45,850 bases of DNA from Gemmatimonadota bacterium (GTDB lineage: Bacteria > Gemmatimonadota > Gemmatimonadetes > Longimicrobiales > Gaopeijiaceae). Positions 26,349-35,170 of the stretch are shown piece after piece. The stretch is from NCBI GenBank assembly GCA_022560615.1, contig JADFSR010000034.1, positions 1 to 45,850 of the forward strand, in the 5' to 3' direction. The stretch's first letter is position 1. Each line of letters starts with the position of its first letter. The notes beneath the pieces were generated by a model. It had not been told where the DNA came from, did no database searches, and saw only the letters and a program-made list of their open reading frames with translations. The position numbers and the translations under genes were made by a program.

Positions 26349-28129
26349 CCCTCCACGATGATCGGTCGGCTCGTCACCACCGGCGTCCGGCCGAAGAGGT
26401 CGAGTTGCAGGTGGAGCGTGTACTCGCCCGGCTCCAGATCGGGAAGCTGCAACTCCAAGGAGCGGAACACCGTCTGCACGCGGTCGGGGCCCGTCTCGTC
26501 GAACGTGATGTCCACGCGCTCGTCCGGTTCGATTACGCCCAGGAACTCTCCCACCCGCGTAAGGAAGCCCGGACGACCCCGGCTGAACCCGATGGTGACC
26601 CGGACCGGCTCCCGGATGCGAAGCCCGTAGACCTCCCAGACAACGGGGAAGCGCTCGCCCGGCCTCAGCCGCACACCGGGCCGCACGTCCGGTATCGCCT
26701 CATCGAGGGATTCCGGTAGGGGCGTCCCTTCCCTCAGGATCATCAGGTCCGATACGTCGACCAAGCCCGGCGTCAACGGGAGCTGAACCACACCCTGCCG
26801 TGCGCGCCACGCCTGCTTCCCTTCCAGGTCCACCACCTCGAGGCTGCTCACATACCGGCTGGGCCATGCCTGGATGGTGAGCACGCCTTCGGGGTCGCTG
26901 CCCTGGACGGAGACGGACTCCTCTCCGTCCTCCGGAACCAGGAAGAGCGCCGCGTGAGCGGGCCCCTCGAGGCCGCCATCGGTCCCCCATGCCGAGAGCA
27001 CGCGTCCGCTGGCGTCGACGTCGGGAACGGTGGGCCGGTAGGCACCGACGACCAGCATCTGGTCGCCTCTCCGGAAGCGGCCGACCTGTGTCTCCAATCC
27101 GCGCATCTCGGGGGCGTACGGCGGCGCGTACCACGTTCTCGCCTCTCGCGGTGCGGTGATCCAGCTCTCCGCGGGAATGTCCGAGGGCGACTCCAGGAAG
27201 TCCTCGGGGAAGAGGTATCCCCTGCTCTTCGGATGGTGATGTCCGACCATCCGGCGGGTGTCCTGTAGCCCACCGAAGCCTCTCCCTGGGTTGTGGGTGC
27301 GGCTGTACCCGGTGTTCCTCCCGTAGCGGATCAGCGTCTCTTCCATGTCCTCCTCCCACTCCAATCCCAACGGAGTGGCCGCGTCCTCTCGGTTCTTGGC
27401 CACGACCCACCGAGCAAAATGGTCCGTCAGGCGATCGTTGCCCTCGAAAAGGAAGAGCGGATCCGACAGGCGCCAGAAGAGCTCCCACTGGCGCTCACGC
27501 TCCATCGGGGAAGCGCTGTTGAATTCTTCCTCGGCGTCTCTAGTGAAGATGTAGCGGGGCGTCGTCCACTCCTGCCGCTCCTCGTCCGGCATGGCAGCGA
27601 GTGCCTCACGGAAGGCGGCCTCCGCGTCGACGTACTCGGTCCACACATGGAGGACGTAGCCGAGAAGCGCGGAGCACCACCACGTCTCCCGGATCCCGCA
27701 TTCCGTTGCGACCCGCTGTGCCTCCCCCATGTTTCGACTTTCCACGAGGTAGTGGACCAGTTGCCCGATAACCCAGCGGTCACTGACCTGTTCGAAGGCG
27801 TCGAACAGGGATCGGATCAACTCGACGCGTGCCTGTCCGACCTCGCGAAACTCACTGGGAAAGTCCTCCTCCTCCTCGCCGCCGAACCAGATGCAGATGC
27901 GACCGATGCGCTCGTCGCAGCGCCCCCCGGGCCGCTCCATCTCGACGGGGATGCGACTCTCACGGAAGCGCTCGAACTCCCGCTGAAGCTCATGCACGTT
28001 CTCGAGAACCTCAGCGGAGTCGGCGGGCGTGGTTTGGGAGAGAACGCTCGCCGGGCCGAGTAGGAGAGCGAGAACCGTTCCCCCGACCGCGGAGACCCTA
28101 GCGTCGAATGGTCGAATGGAGGTTCGCAT
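26345..28129 (-). CDS. GWxTD-like exported protein with helical repeats
   Basis: A 594-residue exported protein. A leader (GGTVLALLLGPASVLSQ) is followed by a helical, TPR-like half (about 60-200, including GYVLHVWTEYVDAEAAFREA). Next is ERERQWELFWRLSDPLF and EDMEETLIRYGRNTGYSRTH, resembling the GWxTD domain (FWxxRDP, then GW.TD.G..YIRYG) but with the GWxTD motif itself replaced by LEWEED. The C-terminal half is beta-rich (FPVVWEVYGLRIREPVRVTI). Its role is unknown. Overlap with the next gene by 4 bases indicates a fixed pair. Confidence 0.65.
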   Translation of the reverse strand: MRTSIRPFDARVSAVGGTVLALLLGPASVLSQTTPADSAEVLENVHELQREFERFRESRIPVEMERPGGRCDERIGRICIWFGGEEEEDFPSEFREVGQARVELIRSLFDAFEQVSDRWVIGQLVHYLVESRNMGEAQRVATECGIRETWWCSALLGYVLHVWTEYVDAEAAFREALAAMPDEERQEWTTPRYIFTRDAEEEFNSASPMERERQWELFWRLSDPLFLFEGNDRLTDHFARWVVAKNREDAATPLGLEWEEDMEETLIRYGRNTGYSRTHNPGRGFGGLQDTRRMVGHHHPKSRGYLFPEDFLESPSDIPAESWITAPREARTWYAPPYAPEMRGLETQVGRFRRGDQMLVVGAYRPTVPDVDASGRVLSAWGTDGGLEGPAHAALFLVPEDGEESVSVQGSDPEGVLTIQAWPSRYVSSLEVVDLEGKQAWRARQGVVQLPLTPGLVDVSDLMILREGTPLPESLDEAIPDVRPGVRLRPGERFPVVWEVYGLRIREPVRVTIGFSRGRPGFLTRVGEFLGVIEPDERVDITFDETGPDRVQTVFRSLELQLPDLEPGEYTLHLQLDLFGRTPVVTSRPIIVEG

Positions 28130-28218
28130 GGAGTCCCTGGGCGGAGGCGCGAGTCACGGTCCGGTCACTCTGCTATGACGTCAGGTACACCGGTAATCGC
28201 ACGCGTGGTCCTGCTCGC

Positions 28219-29520
28219 TCACCTCCGAGTCCAAATGAGGACGACGCCGCAGGTGCTGAACATCGAAGTGTACTCGATTGGCGTGGAAACGCCGTGGTAG
28301 ACCTCGATCGCCTCGACTTCCTGCGGAGAGACGCGGTCGAGATTCCAATCAACCATCCGTATTCCGTCCAGGTACACCGGCAGCGGACACGGACCCAGAG
28401 TTAGACTGGTGCTCCGCCTGCTGACGACTCGGGTCTCACCGGCCAGCCCATACTGTAGCCTGATGCCGGGAACGCGCCGAAAGAGGTCGGATACCACCGT
28501 GGGATCGATCCTCTCGATCTCTTGCGGGGTGAAATGGTTACCCAGGCCGTCCTTGGCCCTCCGGAAGAACCCGTTCTGCTCGAGGTAGCTGGAGCGGACG
28601 GTCACCTGGATCGCCTCGAGCTCGATCGGTTGAGTGGACATCGTCACGGAGAGCTCGACCGTTCTGCCGGGTTGCACGATCAGTGTCGCCGTGCGGGGGG
28701 CGTAGCCCAGGCGCACGAATCGGATCTCCGCCAGGCCAGGCTCCAAGTCCCTCAGAGTGAAACGGCCCTGCTGGTTGCTGTGCGAACCCCCGCGCGGCTG
28801 GGCCAGCACCGTGATGTTCACGTCCGAGAGTGCTCGGTCTCCATCTTCGGTCACCTGCCCTTCGATTCGCCCCAACGCGAATCGATCGCCCACTTCGTCA
28901 GGGTCGAGGAGAACAATGAAGTCCGGGTTCCCGGGAACCTCCAACACGCCGTTCAAGAGCTCATAGCCAACGCGCGAGATCCTCAGTAGGTGCCGGCCGG
29001 CCGGGAGGCCGACGAGCTCGAACCGACCTGTCGCGTCGGAAATCGCCCGAATTCCGAGCGCCAGCACTTCCACGATCGCCTCGCTGAGCACCTCCCCGGA
29101 ATCCGTATCACCGACCCGGCCGGATTTGGAGAACCGCTCGGTCGGTGCGTCTCCCCCCCGCTGCCCCACTTTCCCGAGCCGGTCGCACCCCAGCTTTTCG
29201 CCCCCTTCGCAAGCGACGTGGAAGAGGCCTGCCGCGCGTGCGGCATCCTGAGCAACGCCGATCCCGGCTTCATACAGGAGGCCGAGACCCGTGCAGCCCA
29301 TGAGCTCGCCGCCCTCGCAGGCTCGCTGGTAGAGATTCGCGGCACGCGAGGGATTCCGCGTGACGCCTTCTCCCTTCTCGTACATGAGCCCTAAGACGTA
29401 GCAGGCGATCACGTCTCCGTCGTCGCAGGCGGGCTGGTATAACTGCTCAATGTCCTGCGAGGCGACCGGAAACGGCAGCAGGCTCACGAGTACAGCTGCA
29501 AGCCGGGAACCGAGTTTCAT
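28219..29520 (-). CDS. Sel1-repeat / CarboxypepD_reg / TonB-plug-like fusion protein
   Basis: A 433-residue exported protein with a good site (AAGGAGG) before ATG 29520. Order: leader (1-21); Sel1-type repeats with paired cysteines (about 27-112, e.g. GDVIACYVLGLMYEKGEGV); two carboxypeptidase-regulatory-like beta domains (about 130-200 and 218-300, FELVGLPAGRHLLRISRVGY then GRFTLRDLEPGLAEIRFVRL); and a plug-like domain (about 340-433, SDLFRRVPGIRLQYG then VYLDGIRM). No outer-membrane barrel follows the plug, so it is not a TonB-dependent transporter. It may bind a partner at the cell surface; function is unknown. Confidence 0.7.
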   Translation of the reverse strand: MKLGSRLAAVLVSLLPFPVASQDIEQLYQPACDDGDVIACYVLGLMYEKGEGVTRNPSRAANLYQRACEGGELMGCTGLGLLYEAGIGVAQDAARAAGLFHVACEGGEKLGCDRLGKVGQRGGDAPTERFSKSGRVGDTDSGEVLSEAIVEVLALGIRAISDATGRFELVGLPAGRHLLRISRVGYELLNGVLEVPGNPDFIVLLDPDEVGDRFALGRIEGQVTEDGDRALSDVNITVLAQPRGGSHSNQQGRFTLRDLEPGLAEIRFVRLGYAPRTATLIVQPGRTVELSVTMSTQPIELEAIQVTVRSSYLEQNGFFRRAKDGLGNHFTPQEIERIDPTVVSDLFRRVPGIRLQYGLAGETRVVSRRSTSLTLGPCPLPVYLDGIRMVDWNLDRVSPQEVEAIEVYHGVSTPIEYTSMFSTCGVVLIWTRR

Positions 29521-29683
29521 GCCGCCTCCTTCAGCGCGATCCCGCGAATACCCACGGCCGCGAGGTTGCTACAGTAACCGCAGTGCCCGTAACGGAGTGT
29601 CCTGACGGGCCAGCCCGATCGTTCTTGGTATATCTACGTGCTCAGAGCGCGAAGCGCGACCCACGGGGCGAGGCCGGACGCCT

Positions 29684-29727
29684 GTGGAAACGGTGGGCCC
29701 CGCGGCACCGGGGCCCACCGTTTCCAC
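29684..29727. terminator. 18-bp perfect inverted repeat at the 3' end of the VPS10 gene
   Basis: Bases 29684-29701 (GTGGAAACGGTGGGCCCC) are exactly complementary to 29710-29727, with an 8-base loop. It lies 2 bases past the stop of the VPS10-type gene (stop at 29730). No T-run follows, so it may stop RNA polymerase with Rho or protect the mRNA end. It is the strongest hairpin in the window. Confidence 0.6.
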
Positions 29728-29729
29728 GG

Positions 29730-32700
29730 CTAACTGATGATCCTGCGGATCGTGATCGCTTCCAGTCCCTCCTCGCGCAGCAGCTCGTTCAAGCGCGCGA
29801 GATCCTGATCGATGATGAGTTGAAGCCGGGTCATCTCCTCCTGTAGCAAACCGTCCAGTCGATCGAATACCTGACGCGACTGCTCGGTGGGAGGGAAGTC
29901 CCCACGGGACACGCCGTTCATGAGCGCGGCCAGCTTGTTGTTGATCTTGATGGGGAAGTTGAGAGGATCCTGCCGGCTCTCGTTCTTCACCTGGTAGATC
30001 TGCGACTCCACGTCACCGAGCTTGTCCTTGACCATGTCGCCCTGCTCGTGGATCTCGGTGTTGTTGGTGCGCCCCTGCCGATCGTCGACCTCGCCCTTGA
30101 TGGCGCGGATGTCGATGACGGCCTCGTTGGCTGCGGTGACCTTGTCCCGGATCGCGAGCGCCAGCGTGAGCTGTGCCGACAGCTGCGCGATGGTCACCGC
30201 CTCGTTCCTCGGATCCAGCTTGACCTCGAAAGTCCTCGATTGCGTGTCACCGTTCGCGGATAAGCGCACCGTATACGTGTCGGGAAGAACCACCGGTCCC
30301 TGGTTGGAACCGGACCAGAAGATCATGCCCTCGAAGTCGACGTATCCGGGGTAGCGCAGATCCCACATGAACGTGTGGGCACCCGCCTTGCCGGAAGGTC
30401 TCGAACGCTCACCGCCCCCGAAACGGCGCCGGCCCCGCTGTGGCGCGGCGTCGCTGACCGTGGCATCGCCCTGGAACGACTCGATGAGCGTACCGTCCCC
30501 GTCGAGGAACTCGAGGGTCACGTCCGAGTCGTCTTTGAGGTAGTAACGAACCTGCACTCCATTGCCGACGCCTCTGTACGTGTCCACCGGACCGTAGAGG
30601 TGCATGTCGGCCTCGGCGACCTGCGCGCTCATCTCACGGAGCGGCGTGATGTCACGCATGACCCAGAACGACCGCCCGTGCGTGCCGAGCACGATGTCGT
30701 CGCCCTTCACGACCAGATCCGCGACCTGCACGGTGGGCAGATTCTGCGCGAGCGACTGCCAGGTCTGGCCGTCGTTCCACGAGACGTAGACCGTGGTCTC
30801 CGAGCCCGCGAAGAGCAGCCCAGGGGTCTGTGGGTCCTCCCGCACGGAACGCACGAAATCGTCCTCGCCGATCCCGTCGACGATCTTGGTCCACGAGCGA
30901 CCGTAGTCCTCGGTCCTCCACACGTAGGGAGCACGGTCGTTGTCGACGAGGTAGCGGATCCCGGCCACGTACGCTTTGCCAGGCGTCGTCGGAGACGCCT
31001 CGATGGTGTTGATGCGTACGAAGTCCGGAGCGTCGGGAGGCGTGACGTCGGTCCAAGTCGGCTCGGCCGCAGACGCGTTACGCGTGACGTGCACGAGCCC
31101 GTCGTCCGACCCCGCCCAGATCACGTCCGGATCGTGGAACGAGGGCGCCAGTGCGAAGACCGTCGCGTAGACCTCGACGCCGGTCTGGTCCTTCGTGATC
31201 GGACCGCCCGACTCGATCATCGTCTCGGGATCGGCCCTGGTGAGGTCCGGGCTGATGCGCGTGAAGCTCTGCCCCTCGTTCTCGGTCTTCCACACATGCT
31301 GGCTCGTCACGTAAAGCACGTTCGAGTCGTGGTTGCTGAACACGATGGGGAACGTCCACTGCACCCGTTCGACCAGCGACGCCGAAGACTGCCCCATGGG
31401 GTTCTCCGGCCAGATGTTGATCGCGCGCGACTGTCCGTTCGCTTGATTCTTGCGCGTGAGCGTACCCGAGTGCGAGCCGGCGTACAGGATCTCGGGACGG
31501 TCCGGGTGCGATGCGATGTAGCCGCTCTCGCCACCCCCCGCGTCGTACAGGAAGCGCTCCCCACCGTCCCCGCCGTACAAGTGATCCCAACCACCACTCG
31601 GCACGCACGCCGTGGAGTTGTCCTGCTGGGCGCCGCAGATGTGATAGGGGAAGTGATTCGTGGTCGTCACGCGATAGAACTGCGCGGTCTTGAAGTCCTG
31701 ATCCGTCCAGGTCTCACCCCCGTTGACCGAGACGTTGCCGCCGCCGTCGTTCGCGTTGATCATACGGTCGCGATCGTTGGGTGCGATCCACAGGTCGTGG
31801 TTGTCGCCGTGCGGCACCTCGATCCTGGTCATGGTCACTCCACCGTCGGTCGACCGGTACATGCCAGTATTAAGGGCATACATCACGTCCCGATCCAGCG
31901 GATCGGCGTACACGCGCGTGTAGTAGAACGCCCGTTGGCGAAGGCTCCGGTCGGCGTTGATGAGCTCCCAGGTGAGTCCGGCATCGTCGGAGCGGAACAA
32001 CCCACCCTCGGCCGCCTCGATTTGCGCCCACACGCGATTCGGGTCGGCCGGCGAGACCGCCACGCCGATCTTGCCGATCACGCCTTGGGGCATGCCCGGC
32101 GCCCGCGTGAGTTCGGACCAGCTCTCACCACCGTCCACGGACTTGAACAGACCGCTTCCGGGACCGCCCGAGCTCATGCCCCACGACTTGCGCCACGCTT
32201 CCCAGAGGGCCGCATACATCACGTCGGGGTTGTTGGGGTCGAGGCTGATGTCCTGCGCCCCGGTGCGTTCGTCGCGCGCCAGCACGAGCCTCCAGCTATC
32301 GCCACCGTCGGTGGTCTTGTAGACGCCTCGCTCGGGATTCGGGGCGGAGTGCTGTCCCCACGCGGCGACCCACGCCGTGTTGCAGTCGGTCGGGTGAATG
32401 CGGATGCGTGAGAAGTTCTGGGAAGCCTCGAGGCCGACGTGGGTCCACGTCTCACCTGCGTCATCCGAGCGATACACACCGTCGCCCTGCTGGATGTTGC
32501 CACGGATCTCCGTCTCGCCGGTGCCGATATAGACGACGTCCGGGTTCGCCTCGCAGACCTGCACGGCGCCCACGGACGAGCTGCCGATCTGGTGGTCCGT
32601 GACGGGGCTCCACGACGTTCCCGCGTCCGAGGTCTTCCAAAGACCGCCACCGTCGGCCCCGAAGTAGTACTCGAGCGGCCGCGCCTCACTACCCGCCACC

Positions 32701-32855
32701 GCGGTGCTGCGACCACCCCGCGCCGGGCCGATGTTCTCCCACTGCAGGTTCTCGTAGAGGTCGACCGGGTAGGTCTGGGCGTCGGCATTCGAACCCATGA
32801 CGGCGATCGCCGCGAGGGTCGTGAGCCAAGAGCCGGGCCGAAGCATATCCTTCAT
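29730..32855 (-). CDS. VPS10/sortilin-type BNR-repeat propeller protein, exported
   Basis: Start ATG 32855 with AGGAGGTG eight bases upstream. A longer frame to 33644 runs antisense into the peptidase gene and is not used. The 1041-residue protein has a leader (WLTTLAAIAVMGSNADA) and a large propeller of BNR/VPS10-type repeats: GVYRSDDAGETWTHVGLEAS, then GVYKTTDGGDSWRLVLARDE, GLFKSVDGGESWSELTRAPG and YVWRTEDYGRSWTKIVDG. A beta domain is near 800 (VVLPDTYTVRLSANGDTQ) and a helical C-terminus follows. Such proteins are often annotated as glycosyl hydrolases by fold, but no catalytic acid pair can be assigned. Confidence 0.85.
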   Translation of the reverse strand: MKDMLRPGSWLTTLAAIAVMGSNADAQTYPVDLYENLQWENIGPARGGRSTAVAGSEARPLEYYFGADGGGLWKTSDAGTSWSPVTDHQIGSSSVGAVQVCEANPDVVYIGTGETEIRGNIQQGDGVYRSDDAGETWTHVGLEASQNFSRIRIHPTDCNTAWVAAWGQHSAPNPERGVYKTTDGGDSWRLVLARDERTGAQDISLDPNNPDVMYAALWEAWRKSWGMSSGGPGSGLFKSVDGGESWSELTRAPGMPQGVIGKIGVAVSPADPNRVWAQIEAAEGGLFRSDDAGLTWELINADRSLRQRAFYYTRVYADPLDRDVMYALNTGMYRSTDGGVTMTRIEVPHGDNHDLWIAPNDRDRMINANDGGGNVSVNGGETWTDQDFKTAQFYRVTTTNHFPYHICGAQQDNSTACVPSGGWDHLYGGDGGERFLYDAGGGESGYIASHPDRPEILYAGSHSGTLTRKNQANGQSRAINIWPENPMGQSSASLVERVQWTFPIVFSNHDSNVLYVTSQHVWKTENEGQSFTRISPDLTRADPETMIESGGPITKDQTGVEVYATVFALAPSFHDPDVIWAGSDDGLVHVTRNASAAEPTWTDVTPPDAPDFVRINTIEASPTTPGKAYVAGIRYLVDNDRAPYVWRTEDYGRSWTKIVDGIGEDDFVRSVREDPQTPGLLFAGSETTVYVSWNDGQTWQSLAQNLPTVQVADLVVKGDDIVLGTHGRSFWVMRDITPLREMSAQVAEADMHLYGPVDTYRGVGNGVQVRYYLKDDSDVTLEFLDGDGTLIESFQGDATVSDAAPQRGRRRFGGGERSRPSGKAGAHTFMWDLRYPGYVDFEGMIFWSGSNQGPVVLPDTYTVRLSANGDTQSRTFEVKLDPRNEAVTIAQLSAQLTLALAIRDKVTAANEAVIDIRAIKGEVDDRQGRTNNTEIHEQGDMVKDKLGDVESQIYQVKNESRQDPLNFPIKINNKLAALMNGVSRGDFPPTEQSRQVFDRLDGLLQEEMTRLQLIIDQDLARLNELLREEGLEAITIRRIIS

Positions 32856-33123
32856 GGTGACACCTCCTATAGCGGGTCCGCACGGGGCGAAACGGTGTGA
32901 GCGATCGTCCGCAGAACCCTCGAGTGCATGGCATCCAAGGGCGGGAGGCCTCTCAAGATCGGCAGGAGTACCGGAATGCGCTACCGCATGCCGAAACGTA
33001 TCGCTCGTCGTCCTCGAAACGATCGGGCTTCGATGCCGTAGTGGTCGGAGGGCTGAACCACGGCCCAGCTTCGAGGCCTTGGTTCTCAGGCAGTGTGATC
33101 TACGTGGAGGGGGAGCCGGACCG
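32856..33123. other. divergent promoter region between VPS10 and S9 peptidase genes
   Basis: A 268-base gap between divergent genes. Both ribosome-binding sites are clear (AGGAGGTG for the left gene and GGAGGGGGAG for the right). I cannot place promoter boxes with confidence. No gene is supported here. Confidence 0.4.
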
Positions 33124-35064
33124 ATGCGGAGGATCATGAAGTGGGGCGCACTAGGCTTGGTGACGTTGCCCATCCATCTGGTGCTCGTTTTGGCGTTTAT
33201 CGGGGTGCCGAGACCGCCGGCGATTACCGCTGAAAGCGTCGGGCGTGTGGCGTGGGGCCCGGTCCTGGACAATGCCGGCCAGCTCTGGAAGTCCCGGCAG
33301 TCGAAGAGCCTCGTCGCCTGGATGCCGAACGGCTCGGGCCTGCTGGTGCAGGCCCGCCGCATGATCCTCGATTCCCGGCTCCACACGCTGTCGCGTCCGG
33401 CGGGGGACGCGGTCTTCCTCCCGCGGATCCCGCGCAACGTAGCCGGGATCCACGGCGATCCTGGTCGCGAGTACATGGTGCTCAGCTGGGATACCGACGG
33501 TGACGAGCAGTATCGCTTGTACCGCTGGGACCTGGGAGACGGCGATCCCGTTCTCCTCACCTCCGAATCCGAGCGCGCGCAATTCGGCGCCTTCGAGCCG
33601 GATGGCCCTCGGATCGCGTACGGCAGCACGCGCAGAAACGGCACCGACTTCGACGTCTACCTCCTAGACCCGCTCGACCCAAGGTCAGACCGACGAATTC
33701 TGGAGGTCGAGGGGACGTGGGGTGTTGTCGACTGGTCTCGCACAGCCGATGAGCTCCTGCTCGTCCATGTCGTGTCGAGCCTGGAGAACGAGCTCCACGT
33801 GTTGGACATCGGCACAGGTACTCTAAGGCGAATCACCGACGACGCGGACGGTGCGGTGCGGCATGGCTCTCCTCAGTGGAGTCGAGACGGGAGCGCGCTG
33901 TACTACACCAGTGATCGGGGGACCGAATTCGCGCTCTTGAGGCGGCTGGAGCTTCGCACGGGCGAGGAAGCGATTCTCTCCGACGAGATCCCTTGGGACG
34001 TCTCCTCGGTCCAGCAGACGGGCGACGGCGAGTTGCTCCTGATCGCCGTGAACGAGGACGGCAGGACGAGACACTACACGAGCGATCCGCTCGGGGAGGA
34101 GATTCACTCTCTCGAGCTGTTCTCGTCGGGCGAGTTTTCGGCGAGGCTCCACGCCGAGCAGCCGCTGCTGTTGGTCAGCCACTCCGACCCGCTCGGGGTA
34201 GTTCGCGGCTATACCTACGATCTCCGGAGCCATGAGCTCACGCTCTGGGCGGGCGGCGAGAGCTCAGAGAGTGACGTGCCGGATCCGCGTCTCATCCGTT
34301 ACCCAACGTTCGACTCGATCGATGGCGAGCCCCGCCTGATCTCCGCCTTCGTATATCCGGGAGTGGGTGAAGGCCCTCGGCCGGTACTCATCAACATTCA
34401 CGGTGGACCGGAAAGCCAAGCCCGACTCAAGACGGGGCAGGGCCCTACAGAAAAGGCCGGGATCACGCTGATCACCCCCAACGTGCGCGGCTCCACCGGT
34501 TACGGGCGAACGTTCACGACGCTCGACGATCAGTATTTGCGGGAAGACGCCGTACGGGACATCGGAGCCCTTCTCGACTGGATCGGCGAGCAGCCGGAGC
34601 TCGACGAGAGTAGGGTGGCCGTGATCGGTGGGTCCTACGGAGGCTACATGGTGCTGGCGTCGCTCGTACACTACAGCCCGCGAATCCGCTGCGGCATCGA
34701 CATCGTGGGTGTCAGCAACTTCGTGACGTTCCTAGAGAACACGGCCGATTACCGTCGGGACCTCAGACGGGCCGAGTACGGCGACGAGCGCATCCCGGAA
34801 ATGCGGGAGTTCTTGGAGTCGATTTCGCCGCTCAACAACGCCGAGCGCATCACGTCCCGGCTCATGGTCGTCCAGGGAGCCAACGATCCGCGCGTGCCCG
34901 TCAACGAGTCGCGACAGCTCGTCGAGCGCGTACGGGACAACGGCCTCGGCGTGGCGTACATGGAGGGCGCGAACGAAGGACACGGCTTTCGCCACCCGTG
35001 GAACTCGTTCTATGCCGGACTCGCGCAGCAGGAGATGACGCGCGAGTGCTTGCTGGAGGGCTAG
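33124..35064 (+). CDS. S9-family prolyl oligopeptidase-type peptidase
   Basis: ATG 33124 has GGAGGGGGAG upstream; ATG 33136 is an alternative. The 646-residue protein has one N-terminal membrane helix (LGLVTLPIHLVLVLAFIGV), a WD40/TolB-like propeller (e.g. HGSPQWSRDGSALYYTSDRG) and a C-terminal alpha/beta hydrolase. The catalytic triad is visible: Ser504 in GGSYGGYM, Asp588 in GANDPRVPV, His620 in EGHGFRHPW. It is expected to be anchored facing the periplasm and to cleave oligopeptides, often after proline. It is divergent from the VPS10 gene and may share a promoter region. Confidence 0.9.
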   Translation: MRRIMKWGALGLVTLPIHLVLVLAFIGVPRPPAITAESVGRVAWGPVLDNAGQLWKSRQSKSLVAWMPNGSGLLVQARRMILDSRLHTLSRPAGDAVFLPRIPRNVAGIHGDPGREYMVLSWDTDGDEQYRLYRWDLGDGDPVLLTSESERAQFGAFEPDGPRIAYGSTRRNGTDFDVYLLDPLDPRSDRRILEVEGTWGVVDWSRTADELLLVHVVSSLENELHVLDIGTGTLRRITDDADGAVRHGSPQWSRDGSALYYTSDRGTEFALLRRLELRTGEEAILSDEIPWDVSSVQQTGDGELLLIAVNEDGRTRHYTSDPLGEEIHSLELFSSGEFSARLHAEQPLLLVSHSDPLGVVRGYTYDLRSHELTLWAGGESSESDVPDPRLIRYPTFDSIDGEPRLISAFVYPGVGEGPRPVLINIHGGPESQARLKTGQGPTEKAGITLITPNVRGSTGYGRTFTTLDDQYLREDAVRDIGALLDWIGEQPELDESRVAVIGGSYGGYMVLASLVHYSPRIRCGIDIVGVSNFVTFLENTADYRRDLRRAEYGDERIPEMREFLESISPLNNAERITSRLMVVQGANDPRVPVNESRQLVERVRDNGLGVAYMEGANEGHGFRHPWNSFYAGLAQQEMTRECLLEG

Positions 35065-35170
35065 GCCGCCCTCTTAGCGCATCGCGCATGACCCCCCTAT
35101 CATGGTTGGGCACACGGGGCTTGGATCGCCTACGGATCAGGTCCGTGGGCACTCTCGAATGGAGGTCGAA

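Noticed and set aside
30375-32411. 678-codon plus-strand open frame
   Set aside because: Antisense shadow of the VPS10-type gene in GC-rich DNA. The product is rich in Arg/His/Val with no fold motif, while the minus strand has clear BNR repeats and a good start.
32856-33644. N-terminal extension of the VPS10 frame to 33644
   Set aside because: It runs antisense over the S9 peptidase gene, and the signal peptide and AGGAGGTG site fix the start at 32855.
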